DNA of 33,320 nt from a virus. Position 1 is the first letter of the stretch. Every line of letters starts with the position of its first letter. Positions 1 through 7,988 of this stretch are shown here, one piece after another. The DNA lies in the IMG/VR virus record IMGVR_UViG_3300044612_000182, positions 1 through 33,320 of that record; one strand, written 5' to 3'. Both the position numbers and the translations under genes were made by a program. The notes beneath the pieces are model-generated. The model searched no databases. It had not been told where the DNA came from and saw nothing but the letters and a program-made list of their open reading frames with translations.

Positions 1-152
1 CCGTCGTCCAGCACGCCGTTCTCGTTAGGCTCCAGCTTAATGCCGAGCTTTTCCTCAACGTGCTGCAAGCCTTTGTCAAGAACGGAGTCGGCAACTTTCT
101 GCAAGCCAGCGCCCGCAAGCTGCGTCAGAATCGGTGCAAGTAATGGAATCAT
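1..152 (-). CDS. small hydrophobic-helix protein, 3' end cut by window edge (holin-associated candidate)
   Basis: The first 50 residues are visible, starting MIPLLAPILTQLAGAGLQKV and then turning charged (DKGLQHVEEKLG). The start overlaps the stop of the preceding gene as ATGA at 149-152, so the two are probably translationally coupled. The N-terminus looks like the opening of short phage proteins often called three-TM or GTA-type holins, but too little is present to see the membrane helices. Its position directly after a two-helix membrane protein supports a lysis role; this is inference. The C-terminus lies outside the window. Confidence 0.6.
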   Translation of the reverse strand, partial: MIPLLAPILTQLAGAGLQKVADSVLDKGLQHVEEKLGIKLEPNENGVLDD

Positions 153-559
153 TTAGTCTCCGCAATAACCTTGTCATCGCCACGCTTGACGGTAACTTTT
201 CCATCTTCCACATCCACCTGCATAGATGGTTCTTTGCGGTCGAGGCGGTCTAGCTTGTCAATCAACTGTTTCATTACCTCAAACTCTGGTTTGTCTTGCT
301 TTGGCGCAGATCCAGCGATGCCGTTTAACATCTGAATTAACGCAGTCAACGAAGCGCCTAGCAGTCCCATTACAGCCGCCATCTTGGACTCTTCCAACCA
401 CAAGCTTGCCACGACGCCGATAACCACAATAGACACAATCGCAGCCAGCCCAAACTTGCCGATAGCTTTACCAGCCACCTCTTTGGCAGGAGACGTGGCT
501 TCTAGCTTGGCAAGCTCAACCTCTGCTTCCAGCTTTACCTTTTGCAGTTCAGCATCCAT
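149..559 (-). CDS. two-helix membrane protein, putative holin
   Basis: A 136-residue protein. Residues 1-30 are charged and helical, two hydrophobic stretches follow (about 36-54 and 60-83), and the C-terminal tail is charged (KQLIDKLDRLDRKE, then a short beta-like segment). Size, two helices and a polar tail fit a phage holin, and the position at the end of the tail operon is where lysis genes often sit. The start has GAGG six bases upstream, and that GAGG overlaps the stop of the upstream gene. No endolysin is visible in the window, so the lysis role rests on topology and position only. Confidence 0.6.
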   Translation of the reverse strand: MDAELQKVKLEAEVELAKLEATSPAKEVAGKAIGKFGLAAIVSIVVIGVVASLWLEESKMAAVMGLLGASLTALIQMLNGIAGSAPKQDKPEFEVMKQLIDKLDRLDRKEPSMQVDVEDGKVTVKRGDDKVIAETK

Positions 560-567
560 GATTTACC

Positions 568-933
568 TCAAGCAGTTTCTTGTGTTTTCCACGAAGTCGT
601 AGCTTCATCCCATGAATACATCTGGCCGTCGTTGGGCGCATCCACAGGCGCTTTCCACTGGCAGGTTTCTTCAATCAACACCCAGCTTGCAAACGGCTTG
701 GGCGGGATGAACGCATCACGTTGCTCGTCAAATATGTAACCCTGACCGGCGTAGTTCTTGCGCTTGTTCCCGTTGTAGCTGGTCTGTACCCAGCGGCCAC
801 CCAAGAGACGCTCGCAGAAAGCAGCGCCGATATGTTCTTTCTCAATGCCGCTTGCATCAGAGGTGTCGCGATTGTCAACGACGATGACGCGCAGAACCTC
901 ATTGTTTGGGCCAAGTTCACAGAAGTGAGCCAT
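568..933 (-). CDS. conserved phage protein of tail-fibre region
   Basis: A 121-residue protein beginning MAHF, with the motif order VIVVDN, then Y-N-G-N-x-R-K-N-Y-A-G-x-G-Y, then FIPPKPFASW and a closing tryptophan-rich segment. This layout recurs in a family of unknown function found near tail-fibre genes of aquatic phages, which I recall but have not searched. Two adjacent ATG codons exist. The second (933) is preferred because AGGAG lies seven bases before it but only four before the first. The start overlaps the stop of the oxygenase-like gene. Its role is unknown; fibre assembly or a virion accessory is a guess from position. Confidence 0.75.
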   Translation of the reverse strand: MAHFCELGPNNEVLRVIVVDNRDTSDASGIEKEHIGAAFCERLLGGRWVQTSYNGNKRKNYAGQGYIFDEQRDAFIPPKPFASWVLIEETCQWKAPVDAPNDGQMYSWDEATTSWKTQETA

Positions 934-1541
934 CATTCTTCTCCTAATTGCAGTCCAGTTAAGCTCTCATCGACACCGATGTGTCCCTTGAGAAAGGTAT
1001 TAAATGCGATGCTGACACGGGTTTCGTCGCCCACCTTCGTTTGCACCATGTGCTCAAGATGAGATGGGAACAGAATCAAATCACCTGCGCCAACTTCATA
1101 CCACCAGCTTTCAGAGTTCCAGTGGTTCCATGTCTCTGGCTGTAGCTTGATACGCTCGTAGCCGCTTTTGTAAAAGTAAATCTTGTCTACCAGCCTGTCA
1201 GCCTGCGGGTAAAACACACCGCTGATAAAGCTGTTCGGGTGCGCGTGCTTGTGGTGATACTGTCCCGGCTCTGTGTAGTTCGACCACGACTGCGTGATGT
1301 ACAGGGATACGTCACCTTTAGGATCATGCACCGTCTTAAAGTATTCCAACATCGCGTCTTCGATAAAGTCGCGGATGTCTGTCAATTCTTTGCCAACCAG
1401 TATTTTGCGGTCGGCGCTGGTGGTGTTGCCTTCGTTAGCGTAGCGCTCTTGGCCGAGGATAAAGTCCAGCTCTGTCTTGGTCAGATCACGACCGAGTCGG
1501 GCGAACCCGATAGGCAGGGGAAAAAGGTTCTGGATATTCAT
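933..1541 (-). CDS. putative 2-oxoglutarate/Fe(II)-dependent oxygenase
   Basis: A 202-residue protein resembling the phage 2OG-Fe(II) oxygenase family (TIGR02466-like). The block YHHKHAHPNSFISGVFYP (about 95-111) supplies the first metal histidine region. LILFPSHLEHMV (about 155-166) supplies the distal histidine, and TRVSIAFN (174-181) supplies the arginine that would hold 2-oxoglutarate. Enzymes of this class hydroxylate proteins, nucleic acids or small molecules; the substrate here is unknown. It sits between fibre genes, so modification of a virion protein or of nucleic acid are both possible. Start and stop overlap both neighbours, indicating coupled translation. Confidence 0.8.
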   Translation of the reverse strand: MNIQNLFPLPIGFARLGRDLTKTELDFILGQERYANEGNTTSADRKILVGKELTDIRDFIEDAMLEYFKTVHDPKGDVSLYITQSWSNYTEPGQYHHKHAHPNSFISGVFYPQADRLVDKIYFYKSGYERIKLQPETWNHWNSESWWYEVGAGDLILFPSHLEHMVQTKVGDETRVSIAFNTFLKGHIGVDESLTGLQLGEE

Positions 1542-1795
1542 CCGTTCACCGCCTTGTCGTACTCGCGCTGCTGACCTGTGATCTGGGCAACCTGCTCGTC
1601 AGTCCAGATGGTGTTGATGCTGTCTTCGAAAGCTTTAATCTTTTCCATGGTGTCATGCACTTCTTCCATCGTTGGGCAAGAACGTGGGTCATCCCATACG
1701 CTGAAGAAGTTGTTGGTGATCTCCCAACGAGCGCCCGGACGTAGCAAGTGCATCGCTGTATCAATCCCTACCATCATGTAGATTTTGCTGTCCAT
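1538..1795 (-). CDS. small tail-region protein of unknown function
   Basis: An 85-residue protein that starts seven bases after AAAGG. It contains a hydrophobic-to-aromatic block (RPGARWEITNNFFSVWDD) and then PTMEEVHDTMEKIKAFED, predicted helical. The pattern 'W-x-D-x-x-x-x-PT-x-E-E' recalls short proteins that follow tail-fibre genes in many phages (XkdW-like), but I cannot confirm membership. It lies between a glycine-rich fibre gene and the oxygenase-like gene, and its stop overlaps the latter's start as ATGA. Confidence 0.65.
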   Translation of the reverse strand: MDSKIYMMVGIDTAMHLLRPGARWEITNNFFSVWDDPRSCPTMEEVHDTMEKIKAFEDSINTIWTDEQVAQITGQQREYDKAVNG

Positions 1796-1803
1796 AAGTC
1801 CTT

Positions 1804-3438
1804 TTATGTGTTTAGTTTTAGGATAACAACACCTGAAGCACCAGCACCACCAGTACCTGACGGATCGCCGCCGCCACCACCGCCACCACTGCCTGTGTTT
1901 ACCACACCAGCACTTGCGGTTGCGCTTCCGTTGGTTCCATTTCCTCCGATGCTAGAACCGCCAATTCCTGCTGCACCGCCTGAAAAAGAGCCACCACCGC
2001 CGCCGCCAGCATACGTGGCTGACACTCCACTCATTGAGGAAGTACTGCCAGCGCCGCCGTTGCCACCTGCTGTTGAAGTTCCACCACCGCCACTAGCAGA
2101 CGCTCCGCCGCCTCCGCCAGCGCCAAAATTAGGCCCTGAACCAAAGTTGTCGCCGCCATTATTTCCTTGGGATGGAGACGTTAACGGTGTATTTCCTGCG
2201 CCACCCGGAGATAGAGCAGCCCCTATAATTCCTCCGCCACCGCCAGAACCACCAGATGCAGATAGTGGGCTATTATTCCTGCCGCCACCTCTGCCACCAC
2301 CATTAGATGTAAGTCCGCCAAAAATAGAATTGCTGCCAGAAGTTTGGGCAGCGCCACCTGCTCCAACGGTAATCGTATATTGAGCGCCACTTGATACTGG
2401 CAGACCAGCGCCAGTTCTAAAACCGCCAGCACCACCGCCACCACCACCATTTCCACCACCACCGCCACCTGCTACTACTAGGTAGTCCACGCTTGTCACA
2501 CCGGGTGGAGCAGTCCATGTGCCAGAAGCTTGGAATGTCACTGCGCCTGTCTGTGGGGCTAGGTATCTAATAATGACAATGCCGCTGCCGCCGCTATAGC
2601 CGCCTAAAGTTCCACTTCCACCACCGCCGCCTCCACCAAGATTGGTAGAGCCATTAGAGCCAGCAGACGTTCCTGCTCCATTACCGCCACCGCCTGTTCC
2701 GCCTAAACCACGATTGTTGGCATTAAAGTCTGCCCCACCACCGCCGCCAGCATAAGTAATACTAGAACCAGCAATAGTAGATATTGTTCCATTCCCACCG
2801 TTGCCAGCAAGACTTGAGACGGCAGCAACTCCTACTGCCCCACTTCCTCCGCCACCGCCGCCTAAAAAAAGACTGGGAGCAGTTGCAAAACCAGCGCCAC
2901 CATTATTTCCCTGCGATGGAGAAATTGATGGCGTATTTCCATTACCGCCAGCAAAAGTACCAGAACCGCCACCACCAGAACCACCTGGTATGCCAACGCT
3001 GTTTCCACCACCGCCGCCGCCGCCATTAGATGTAATCGCGCTAAATATAGAGTTGCCGCCGTTTGAGCCAACCCCAGCAGTTCCTGTGGTTGTATTTCCA
3101 GCGCCACCTGCTCCAACAGTAATTTGATATGTTGTGCCGGGCACCACAGGAAAACCTGTGCCAGTTATAAGCCCGCCTGCCCCTCCGCCGCCACCGTAAC
3201 GAGAACCACCACCGCCGCCACCTGCCACCACTAGGTAGTTCACCTGCGACACACCGTCAGGGCATGTCCATGTGCCGGAGCTTGTGAATGACAGCACCAC
3301 CGTGTTGGTGGGTATGCCCGGCCACACGCCTGCTTTTATAGCCTGTAATGCCTGCTGTAGCGTCCAGATGCCAGATGCCTGCGTCGTGCTCGGTATGACC
3401 GGCGCACGCGTCATTATTCTGCCGGGATAATCACTCAT
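1804..3438 (-). CDS. glycine-rich tail fibre/adhesin-like protein, two domain copies
   Basis: A 544-residue protein. An N-terminal leader (YPGRIMTRAPVIPSTTQASG, then IWTLQQA) is followed by two copies of a domain of roughly 240 residues. Each copy opens with F-x-(S/A)-SGTWT-x-P-x-GV, continues YLVVAGGGGGG, YxITVGAGGA, S-x-F-x-x-(I/L)TSNGGG and SPSQGNNGG, and closes with YAGGGGGG. Long polyglycine tracts of this sort can form packed polyglycine-II helices, as in some phage receptor-binding adhesins; applying that here is inference. It probably forms a distal fibre or receptor-binding element. A second gene with the same domain lies immediately upstream. Start: AAGG six bases before ATG. Confidence 0.8.
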   Translation of the reverse strand: MSDYPGRIMTRAPVIPSTTQASGIWTLQQALQAIKAGVWPGIPTNTVVLSFTSSGTWTCPDGVSQVNYLVVAGGGGGGSRYGGGGGAGGLITGTGFPVVPGTTYQITVGAGGAGNTTTGTAGVGSNGGNSIFSAITSNGGGGGGGNSVGIPGGSGGGGSGTFAGGNGNTPSISPSQGNNGGAGFATAPSLFLGGGGGGSGAVGVAAVSSLAGNGGNGTISTIAGSSITYAGGGGGADFNANNRGLGGTGGGGNGAGTSAGSNGSTNLGGGGGGGSGTLGGYSGGSGIVIIRYLAPQTGAVTFQASGTWTAPPGVTSVDYLVVAGGGGGGNGGGGGGAGGFRTGAGLPVSSGAQYTITVGAGGAAQTSGSNSIFGGLTSNGGGRGGGRNNSPLSASGGSGGGGGIIGAALSPGGAGNTPLTSPSQGNNGGDNFGSGPNFGAGGGGGASASGGGGTSTAGGNGGAGSTSSMSGVSATYAGGGGGGSFSGGAAGIGGSSIGGNGTNGSATASAGVVNTGSGGGGGGGDPSGTGGAGASGVVILKLNT

Positions 3439-3446
3439 GTCTTACC

Positions 3447-5138
3447 TTATTGATTGCACTTGATGATGACAATACCAGAGCCGCCAGAGCCGCCGTTTGC
3501 TTGAGTAGGCACTGAAAATCCGCCACCACCCCCACCGCCGCCAGTATTTGCAACTCCGTTTGAGCCCAAAGAAGATGTTGCCACTCCGTCGCCACCCTTG
3601 CCTCCACCACCATTTCCGCCATTTCCACCTAAATTTCCATTTGGATTGGTTGATTGACCGCCACCGCCGCCACCTCCAGCATAGGTGAAAGATGAGCCTG
3701 TAATTGACGAGGCCGTGCCAGCGCCGCCAGCAGTAGAAGCGCCAGCGCCACCTCCTGCGGCATTTGCCGCCGCAGCCGAAGCGCCGCCTCCGCCAGCAGC
3801 AACACCCCAAGATGCGCCTCGACTAGCATTACCACCGTTGTTGCCTTGCGATGGACTAAAATTAGGCGTGTTGCCAGCGCCACCTGTTCCGGCACTAGGA
3901 TCGTTGTTTGATGCTCCTCCTCCAGAGCCACCAGCACTACCGTTATTTGCTGCATTTGGGGCAGAAGTATAAGATCCACCTCCCCCGCCAGCCGTTGATG
4001 TAATTGTGCTAAAAATTGAATCCGCGCCGTTTGATCCTCTAACTCCAGCACTACTTCCAGCACCACCAGCACCAACTGTAATGGTGTATTGTGTTCCAGC
4101 AGTTATAGCTAATGCGGTTCCAGTCCTAAATCCACCAGCGCCACCACCGCCGCCAGTTGCACCACCACCGCCACCACCAGCCACAACCAGATAGTCCACG
4201 CTGGTCACGCCGACAGGAGCAACCCAGTTGGCAGTAGAGTTGAACACAAAGATAGACTGATTAGGTGCTGTGTAGCGTAGGATGACAATACCAGAGCCGC
4301 CGGGACTTGCTGGAATTAACGTCGGGCTAACCGAAGTTCCTCCTGCCCCGCCACCGCCGCCGCCAGTGTTTGCTGTTCCGGGCCAACCACCACCTTGACC
4401 AGGTTGATAACCTCCGTTACCACCCCCGCCTGTACCACCAGGACCGCCCGGCTGACCGCCATCATCTCTTCCGCCGCCACCACCGCCAGCGTAAATTACA
4501 GATGACCCAGAAATAGATGATGCTGTACCGTTACCACCACCACCAGGACTTGCGCCAGCATTTTTTCCAGCCTCGCCTGCTCCGCCGCCACCACCACCTT
4601 TGGATGTAACTGATCCATTGCCGCCATTATTTCCTTGCGATGGGGATGTAGCAGGAGTATTTCCAATCGATCCAGAACTAGCCCCTGCTGTTCCAGCTCC
4701 GCCACCACCACCAGAAGCTCCATTACTTCCAGCGCTAGAACCAGAGCCAAAACCACCACCGTTTGATGTGATTAGTGAGAATACTGAGTTACCACCAAGA
4801 GCAGATGCGGCTCCACCGCTTCCAACGGTAATTGCGTAAGTTGCGCCTGGGGTTACATTAAAAGCAGTACCAGTCCTAAATCCACCAGCGCCACCACCGC
4901 CGCATCCAAGACTTCCTCCGTTTATATTCGATCCACCACCGCCACCACCAGCAACCACAAGGTAATCAACAGCCGTCACACCCGCAGGCGCAGTCCACGT
5001 ACCTGACGCTAGGAACGTCTGGATAATAGTTACCCCTCTAGGCCACGAGCCAAGATTCCAAATGCCGGACGCAAAGCCGGGCGTGTACAGCGGCGAAGTC
5101 GCGCTGATAATGTTGCCGGGATACCCGTGAATCGCCAT
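3447..5138 (-). CDS. glycine-rich tail fibre/adhesin-like protein, two domain copies (paralogue of next gene)
   Basis: A 563-residue protein built like its downstream neighbour at 1804-3438. A short leader (HGYPGNIISATSPLYTPG) is followed by two glycine-rich domains, opening F-x-ASGTWTAPAGVT and FNSTANWVAPVGVT, each with YLVVAGGGGGG, ITVG, TSNGGG or TSTAGGG, SPSQGNNGG and YAGGGGGG blocks. The leader differs from the paralogue's, so the two proteins may dock at different places or serve as alternative adhesins. GGAG precedes the ATG by five bases. Long proline-rich open frames on the opposite strand are by-products of the glycine codons. Confidence 0.8.
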   Translation of the reverse strand: MAIHGYPGNIISATSPLYTPGFASGIWNLGSWPRGVTIIQTFLASGTWTAPAGVTAVDYLVVAGGGGGGSNINGGSLGCGGGGAGGFRTGTAFNVTPGATYAITVGSGGAASALGGNSVFSLITSNGGGFGSGSSAGSNGASGGGGGAGTAGASSGSIGNTPATSPSQGNNGGNGSVTSKGGGGGGAGEAGKNAGASPGGGGNGTASSISGSSVIYAGGGGGGRDDGGQPGGPGGTGGGGNGGYQPGQGGGWPGTANTGGGGGGAGGTSVSPTLIPASPGGSGIVILRYTAPNQSIFVFNSTANWVAPVGVTSVDYLVVAGGGGGGATGGGGGAGGFRTGTALAITAGTQYTITVGAGGAGSSAGVRGSNGADSIFSTITSTAGGGGGSYTSAPNAANNGSAGGSGGGASNNDPSAGTGGAGNTPNFSPSQGNNGGNASRGASWGVAAGGGGASAAAANAAGGGAGASTAGGAGTASSITGSSFTYAGGGGGGGQSTNPNGNLGGNGGNGGGGKGGDGVATSSLGSNGVANTGGGGGGGGFSVPTQANGGSGGSGIVIIKCNQ

Positions 5139-5147
5139 CGCCGCTCC

Positions 5148-5549
5148 TTACGAGCTGATCTGTTCGTAGCTTACCGAGAAGGATATTGCGTTGTTCGTGC
5201 CGCTGGCAACGATGACAGCCTTATCCTCCAGCAGATAAGTGGCCGTCGTCTTGTCCATCACAATCAGCGACGCAAACGCAGGAACAGAAATGTTTGATGC
5301 AATCGGGAACGCGTTAGCCGATGTCACCACCACAGCGTTACCCGCCACGACGCCGCCGCTGGTGTAAATCATCACCGTGCAGTTGGCCGCCGTGTTGGTC
5401 TGGTTCGCAGCCACAATCTGATCCAGCTTGAAAACGTTGCCAGAGTTGACCGCGTTGGTAACGAGTACAAAGTTAGACGTGTTTGCAGGCGTCAGATATG
5501 TGGTCTGACCGTAGATCTGCGTGACGTTAACAATATTAGGGTTTGCCAT
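5148..5549 (-). CDS. small virion-type structural protein
   Basis: A 133-residue, beta-rich protein with no charged helices. It begins MANPNIVNVTQIYGQT and ends in a run of alternating hydrophobic and polar residues (NNAISFSVSYEQIS). The composition (Ala, Val, Asn and Thr rich, cysteine-poor) is that of a small jelly-roll-like or fibre accessory protein. Similar openings occur in proteins of aquatic phages described only as virion or hypothetical proteins. AAGGAG lies nine bases before the ATG. It sits between the glycine-rich adhesins and a fibre protein, so a tail or fibre role is likely but unproven. Confidence 0.7.
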   Translation of the reverse strand: MANPNIVNVTQIYGQTTYLTPANTSNFVLVTNAVNSGNVFKLDQIVAANQTNTAANCTVMIYTSGGVVAGNAVVVTSANAFPIASNISVPAFASLIVMDKTTATYLLEDKAVIVASGTNNAISFSVSYEQISS

Positions 5550-5561
5550 TTTAATAACTCC

Positions 5562-6230
5562 TTAAAATCCGAAGATCATAGCCATAGCGATGGCTTTGCC
5601 CGTGGTGATGCCAGACGCAGCAGGAGTCTGGCTGACCCAGTGCGTTCCGTTACTTGTTAGCACATTGTTTGCCGTACCAGGCGCAACCAGCGTCACCGTG
5701 CCGGTGTTGTTGCCAACCACCACACTGCCCAGTGTCAGGTTTGCCCTGCCCGTGCCGCCGCTAGAAACAGTCAGCGGGTTGGTAATCGTGACGTTGGAAG
5801 CAGCAAACTCTGTGACGTAGGTAACAGTTTCGGTAATACTGGTGCCGTTATTGAATACCGACATCGACCGGCCTGCTGGCACAGTCACCGTCGTGCCCGT
5901 CGGTGCTGCGTTCGACCCGTTGGAAATCACCACCGGATTCGACAGGTTGTTCGTTACCAGATACTGCTTGGTAATCGCAGGCACAAACAAGGTCTGCGTC
6001 CCAGCAGTCGTGCCGCCTAGAATCAACCGCAGGTTACGAGCAGTCTGCGTCGCATTCGTATCTATCAGTGCAATCGCAGCGTTCGAGCTAACAAACGTTA
6101 CCGTCGCGTTGCCGGTAATCGCTTCTTCCAGAGCCGTGCCCAAGTTGACGTTCGTGGTTGCACCCCACGTACCCGCCTGGTCGCCAGTGCCGATCAGCTC
6201 GATCTTTAGCTGGGAATATGTACTTGCCAT
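5562..6230 (-). CDS. tail fibre protein
   Basis: A 222-residue protein opening with TYSQLKIELIGTGDQAGTWG and TTNVNLGTALEEAITG, which I recognise as the N-terminal signature of a fibre family common in marine and freshwater phages. The middle is beta-rich (VTVPAGRSMSVFNNG). The C-terminal part holds the typical fibre motif LTVSSGGTGRANLTLGSVVVG followed by ANNVLTSNGTHWVSQ, and the protein ends in a short hydrophobic tail (AMAMIFGF). It likely forms a trimeric fibre shaft linking the tail to the distal adhesins encoded next in the operon. AAGGA precedes the ATG. Confidence 0.8.
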   Translation of the reverse strand: MASTYSQLKIELIGTGDQAGTWGATTNVNLGTALEEAITGNATVTFVSSNAAIALIDTNATQTARNLRLILGGTTAGTQTLFVPAITKQYLVTNNLSNPVVISNGSNAAPTGTTVTVPAGRSMSVFNNGTSITETVTYVTEFAASNVTITNPLTVSSGGTGRANLTLGSVVVGNNTGTVTLVAPGTANNVLTSNGTHWVSQTPAASGITTGKAIAMAMIFGF

Positions 6231-6242
6231 GATCTTTCCTTA

Positions 6243-7214
6243 CTAAATGGTGTTTATGAGCGTCCAGCTTGTGTTGTCTGTCGTGCTCAAACTTCCCCAG
6301 CCAGGCGACTGCGGATTGTTAATCTCGACCCAATCAGCCGTCTGACTATCATTTATTAGTTCCCACAGGTATCTGCAACTAATAACATCCGAAGCTTTTG
6401 CGCCTTCCGTTACAGCAACTTGAGATATAAACCGTGTTTGATCCTCATCTGCTGCTGCAACGTCTTCTGTAATCTTGACCATGAACTGAGCTAACGCGCT
6501 GAACATGTCCTCGGTAGCTACAGATTCAACAATTTCTCCTACCGTAATTCTTGTGACATTTGCTGTGTCTGCTATTTGTAGCGTTTCAGACACCCTTGCT
6601 GCAATTCCAAAACCCGACCTAATTGGATCCGCTATATTTGCCGTTTCACTTGCAACACTTGTAAATACAACGCCGCTTGAAACTGTGTCAGCTACGTTGC
6701 CGCTTTCACCAATATTCCTAAATGCCGTTGCAAACACACGAACCGTATCGCTTGCGCTTGCCGTTTCGCGCACTGCTACGCCAAAATCTGCCTTCGCTGC
6801 TACCGCATCTACCGCCGCTGCCGACTCGGATACCGAGTTTGTAAACACCACCAGACTGCTAACTGTATCGGTAATTGATGCCGATTCAGACACCAAGCCG
6901 GGCAGCGCAACCCTGCGTACCACTTGATCTGCTGCGTTTACCGCTTCTGTTACCGCTACCGCCATCGTTAAGTTGGCAGCAACTACATCTACAGTTCGAA
7001 CCGACTCCGATATGAAAACCGCTACCGGAGCCGAACCTACTGTGTTGACACTATCCGATGCGGTAATTAAACCGCCATTACCTAGCCCCCAACCGTCTGA
7101 TCCCCACGGGCCGTTACCCCAGCCGCCGTTCGAAATGACAGGGTAGTAGACGGAGCAACCCCAACCGGCCTCGCCCCATGTTCCACTACTAAATCCGCCC
7201 TCAACGATTGCCAC
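6243..7214 (-). CDS. tail-region protein with ten exact-length 20-residue repeats
   Basis: A 323-residue protein with a GTG start, chosen because GGAG sits six bases upstream and no in-frame ATG precedes it. Residues 1-48 are Gly/Trp rich (GTWGEAGWG, NGGWGNGPWGSDGWG). Residues 71-270 are ten consecutive units of exactly 20 residues. Asp occupies position 6 in nine of them, with hydrophobics at 5 and 8 in most, a hydrophobic run in the middle and Glu at position 20. A 22-residue-like variant precedes and a partial unit follows. The C-terminus (291-323) is again Trp rich. Such a strict repeat suggests a fibrous or solenoid shaft. Location among fibre genes supports a tail role; the function is otherwise unknown. 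Confidence 0.75.
   Translation of the reverse strand: MAIVEGGFSSGTWGEAGWGCSVYYPVISNGGWGNGPWGSDGWGLGNGGLITASDSVNTVGSAPVAVFISESVRTVDVVAANLTMAVAVTEAVNAADQVVRRVALPGLVSESASITDTVSSLVVFTNSVSESAAAVDAVAAKADFGVAVRETASASDTVRVFATAFRNIGESGNVADTVSSGVVFTSVASETANIADPIRSGFGIAARVSETLQIADTANVTRITVGEIVESVATEDMFSALAQFMVKITEDVAAADEDQTRFISQVAVTEGAKASDVISCRYLWELINDSQTADWVEINNPQSPGWGSLSTTDNTSWTLINTI
6405..7004 (-). repeat. 60-bp-period tandem coding repeat, ten units
   Basis: The ten 20-residue units of the protein encoded at 6243-7214 occupy this stretch. Lengths are perfectly conserved (every unit is 60 bases) while the base sequences have diverged considerably. This points to selection on protein periodicity rather than a very recent DNA duplication. 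Confidence 0.85.
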
Positions 7215-7217
7215 ATA

Positions 7218-7391
7218 TTACTCCGCAGACTCCAAATCTTCATCCCTAAACCAGCGTGAATGAACCTGACCATTGTCACCAGTCCACTCCAGCAGGCACC
7301 ATACAGTGCCGTCTTCGTCCATACGCATGGATGCAACAGGACCTTGCGGAACGACTCCCTTGAGCCTTACAACATCACCCTTCTTGTGCAT
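7218..7391 (-). CDS. small DUF2158/YodC-like protein
   Basis: A 57-residue protein starting MHKKGDVVRLKGVVPQGPVA and ending in an acidic tail (RWFRDEDLESAE). The order 'K-G-D-V-V-x-L-K', a glycine/proline turn, then 'V-x-C-L-L-E-W' resembles the small SH3-like fold of YodC/DUF2158 proteins, but the match is by eye. AGGAG lies upstream of the ATG, and its own last codons carry the Shine-Dalgarno for the GTG start of the repeat protein. The function is unknown; it sits inside the tail operon. Confidence 0.65.
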   Translation of the reverse strand: MHKKGDVVRLKGVVPQGPVASMRMDEDGTVWCLLEWTGDNGQVHSRWFRDEDLESAE

Positions 7392-7403
7392 ATTTGGCTC
7401 CTA

Positions 7404-7979
7404 TTAGGTCGCGTCAAGGTTGAAAGAGTAGGTAACGTTCAGAACGTCACCGCTCACCACCGTACGGTCGCCAGGCGCTTGGAAGTCAGACACCGAGAAC
7501 AGTAGGCCAGATGTGCCGGTCGCTACGTTAGCCAGGAACGCGCCAGCAATCGTCGCATTTGCGTTCATGGTAAATGACGCAACAGAAGACGCATTGTTGA
7601 TGTTTGATGGATCTGCCAACGTTGCCGCACCAAACGCAGCCGCCTTTCGGTTGCCCGTGTAATCTGTGTTCTCATCCCAGCCCGGATGGGTTGGCAGAGT
7701 ATCGCCGCCAGAGAACGTGGTACTAGCTGATGTGCCGTTAACCAGACCAACATACCAAGCAGCCGTGTAGGTACTGCCGGTGAAGTACTTGTTGTTCATG
7801 TCTTGCAAGCCGACATTCACAACGAGGTTCGGGCAAATATCTACCCACTTTTCGTTACCCTCGCTGTCATAGCAAGTGACGGTAAACACACCGCCTGCCG
7901 ACAGCTTCTCATCAAAGCCTGTTTTACGGGCGAGAGCGCCGTTGACGGTTTCGCTTGACTTAGAAGTTTCAATGCTCAT
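7404..7979 (-). CDS. conserved virion-type protein, tail region
   Basis: A 191-residue protein. After a polar N-terminus it carries G-x-F-T-V-T-C-Y-D-S-x-G, then W-V-D-I-C-P-N-L-V-V-N-V-GLQDMNNKYF and AAWYVGLVNG, and a beta-rich C-terminal half. This pattern recurs in phage proteins near adaptor and fibre genes that are annotated only as hypothetical or structural. It has GAGGAG upstream of the ATG. It ends 13 bases before the small YodC-like gene. A virion role is likely from position and composition; the exact place in the particle cannot be told. Confidence 0.7.
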   Translation of the reverse strand: MSIETSKSSETVNGALARKTGFDEKLSAGGVFTVTCYDSEGNEKWVDICPNLVVNVGLQDMNNKYFTGSTYTAAWYVGLVNGTSASTTFSGGDTLPTHPGWDENTDYTGNRKAAAFGAATLADPSNINNASSVASFTMNANATIAGAFLANVATGTSGLLFSVSDFQAPGDRTVVSGDVLNVTYSFNLDAT

Positions 7980-7988
7980 AGCTACTCC

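Noticed and set aside
1748-2383. Long proline-rich open frame on the plus strand, with similar ones at 2801-3127, 3685-3972 and 4006-4194
   Set aside because: They are complements of glycine-codon runs in the adhesin-like genes, have no ribosome binding sites and read as polyproline.
1804-5138. Diversity-generating retroelement acting on the fibre genes
   Set aside because: No reverse transcriptase, template repeat or accessory gene is present anywhere in the window.
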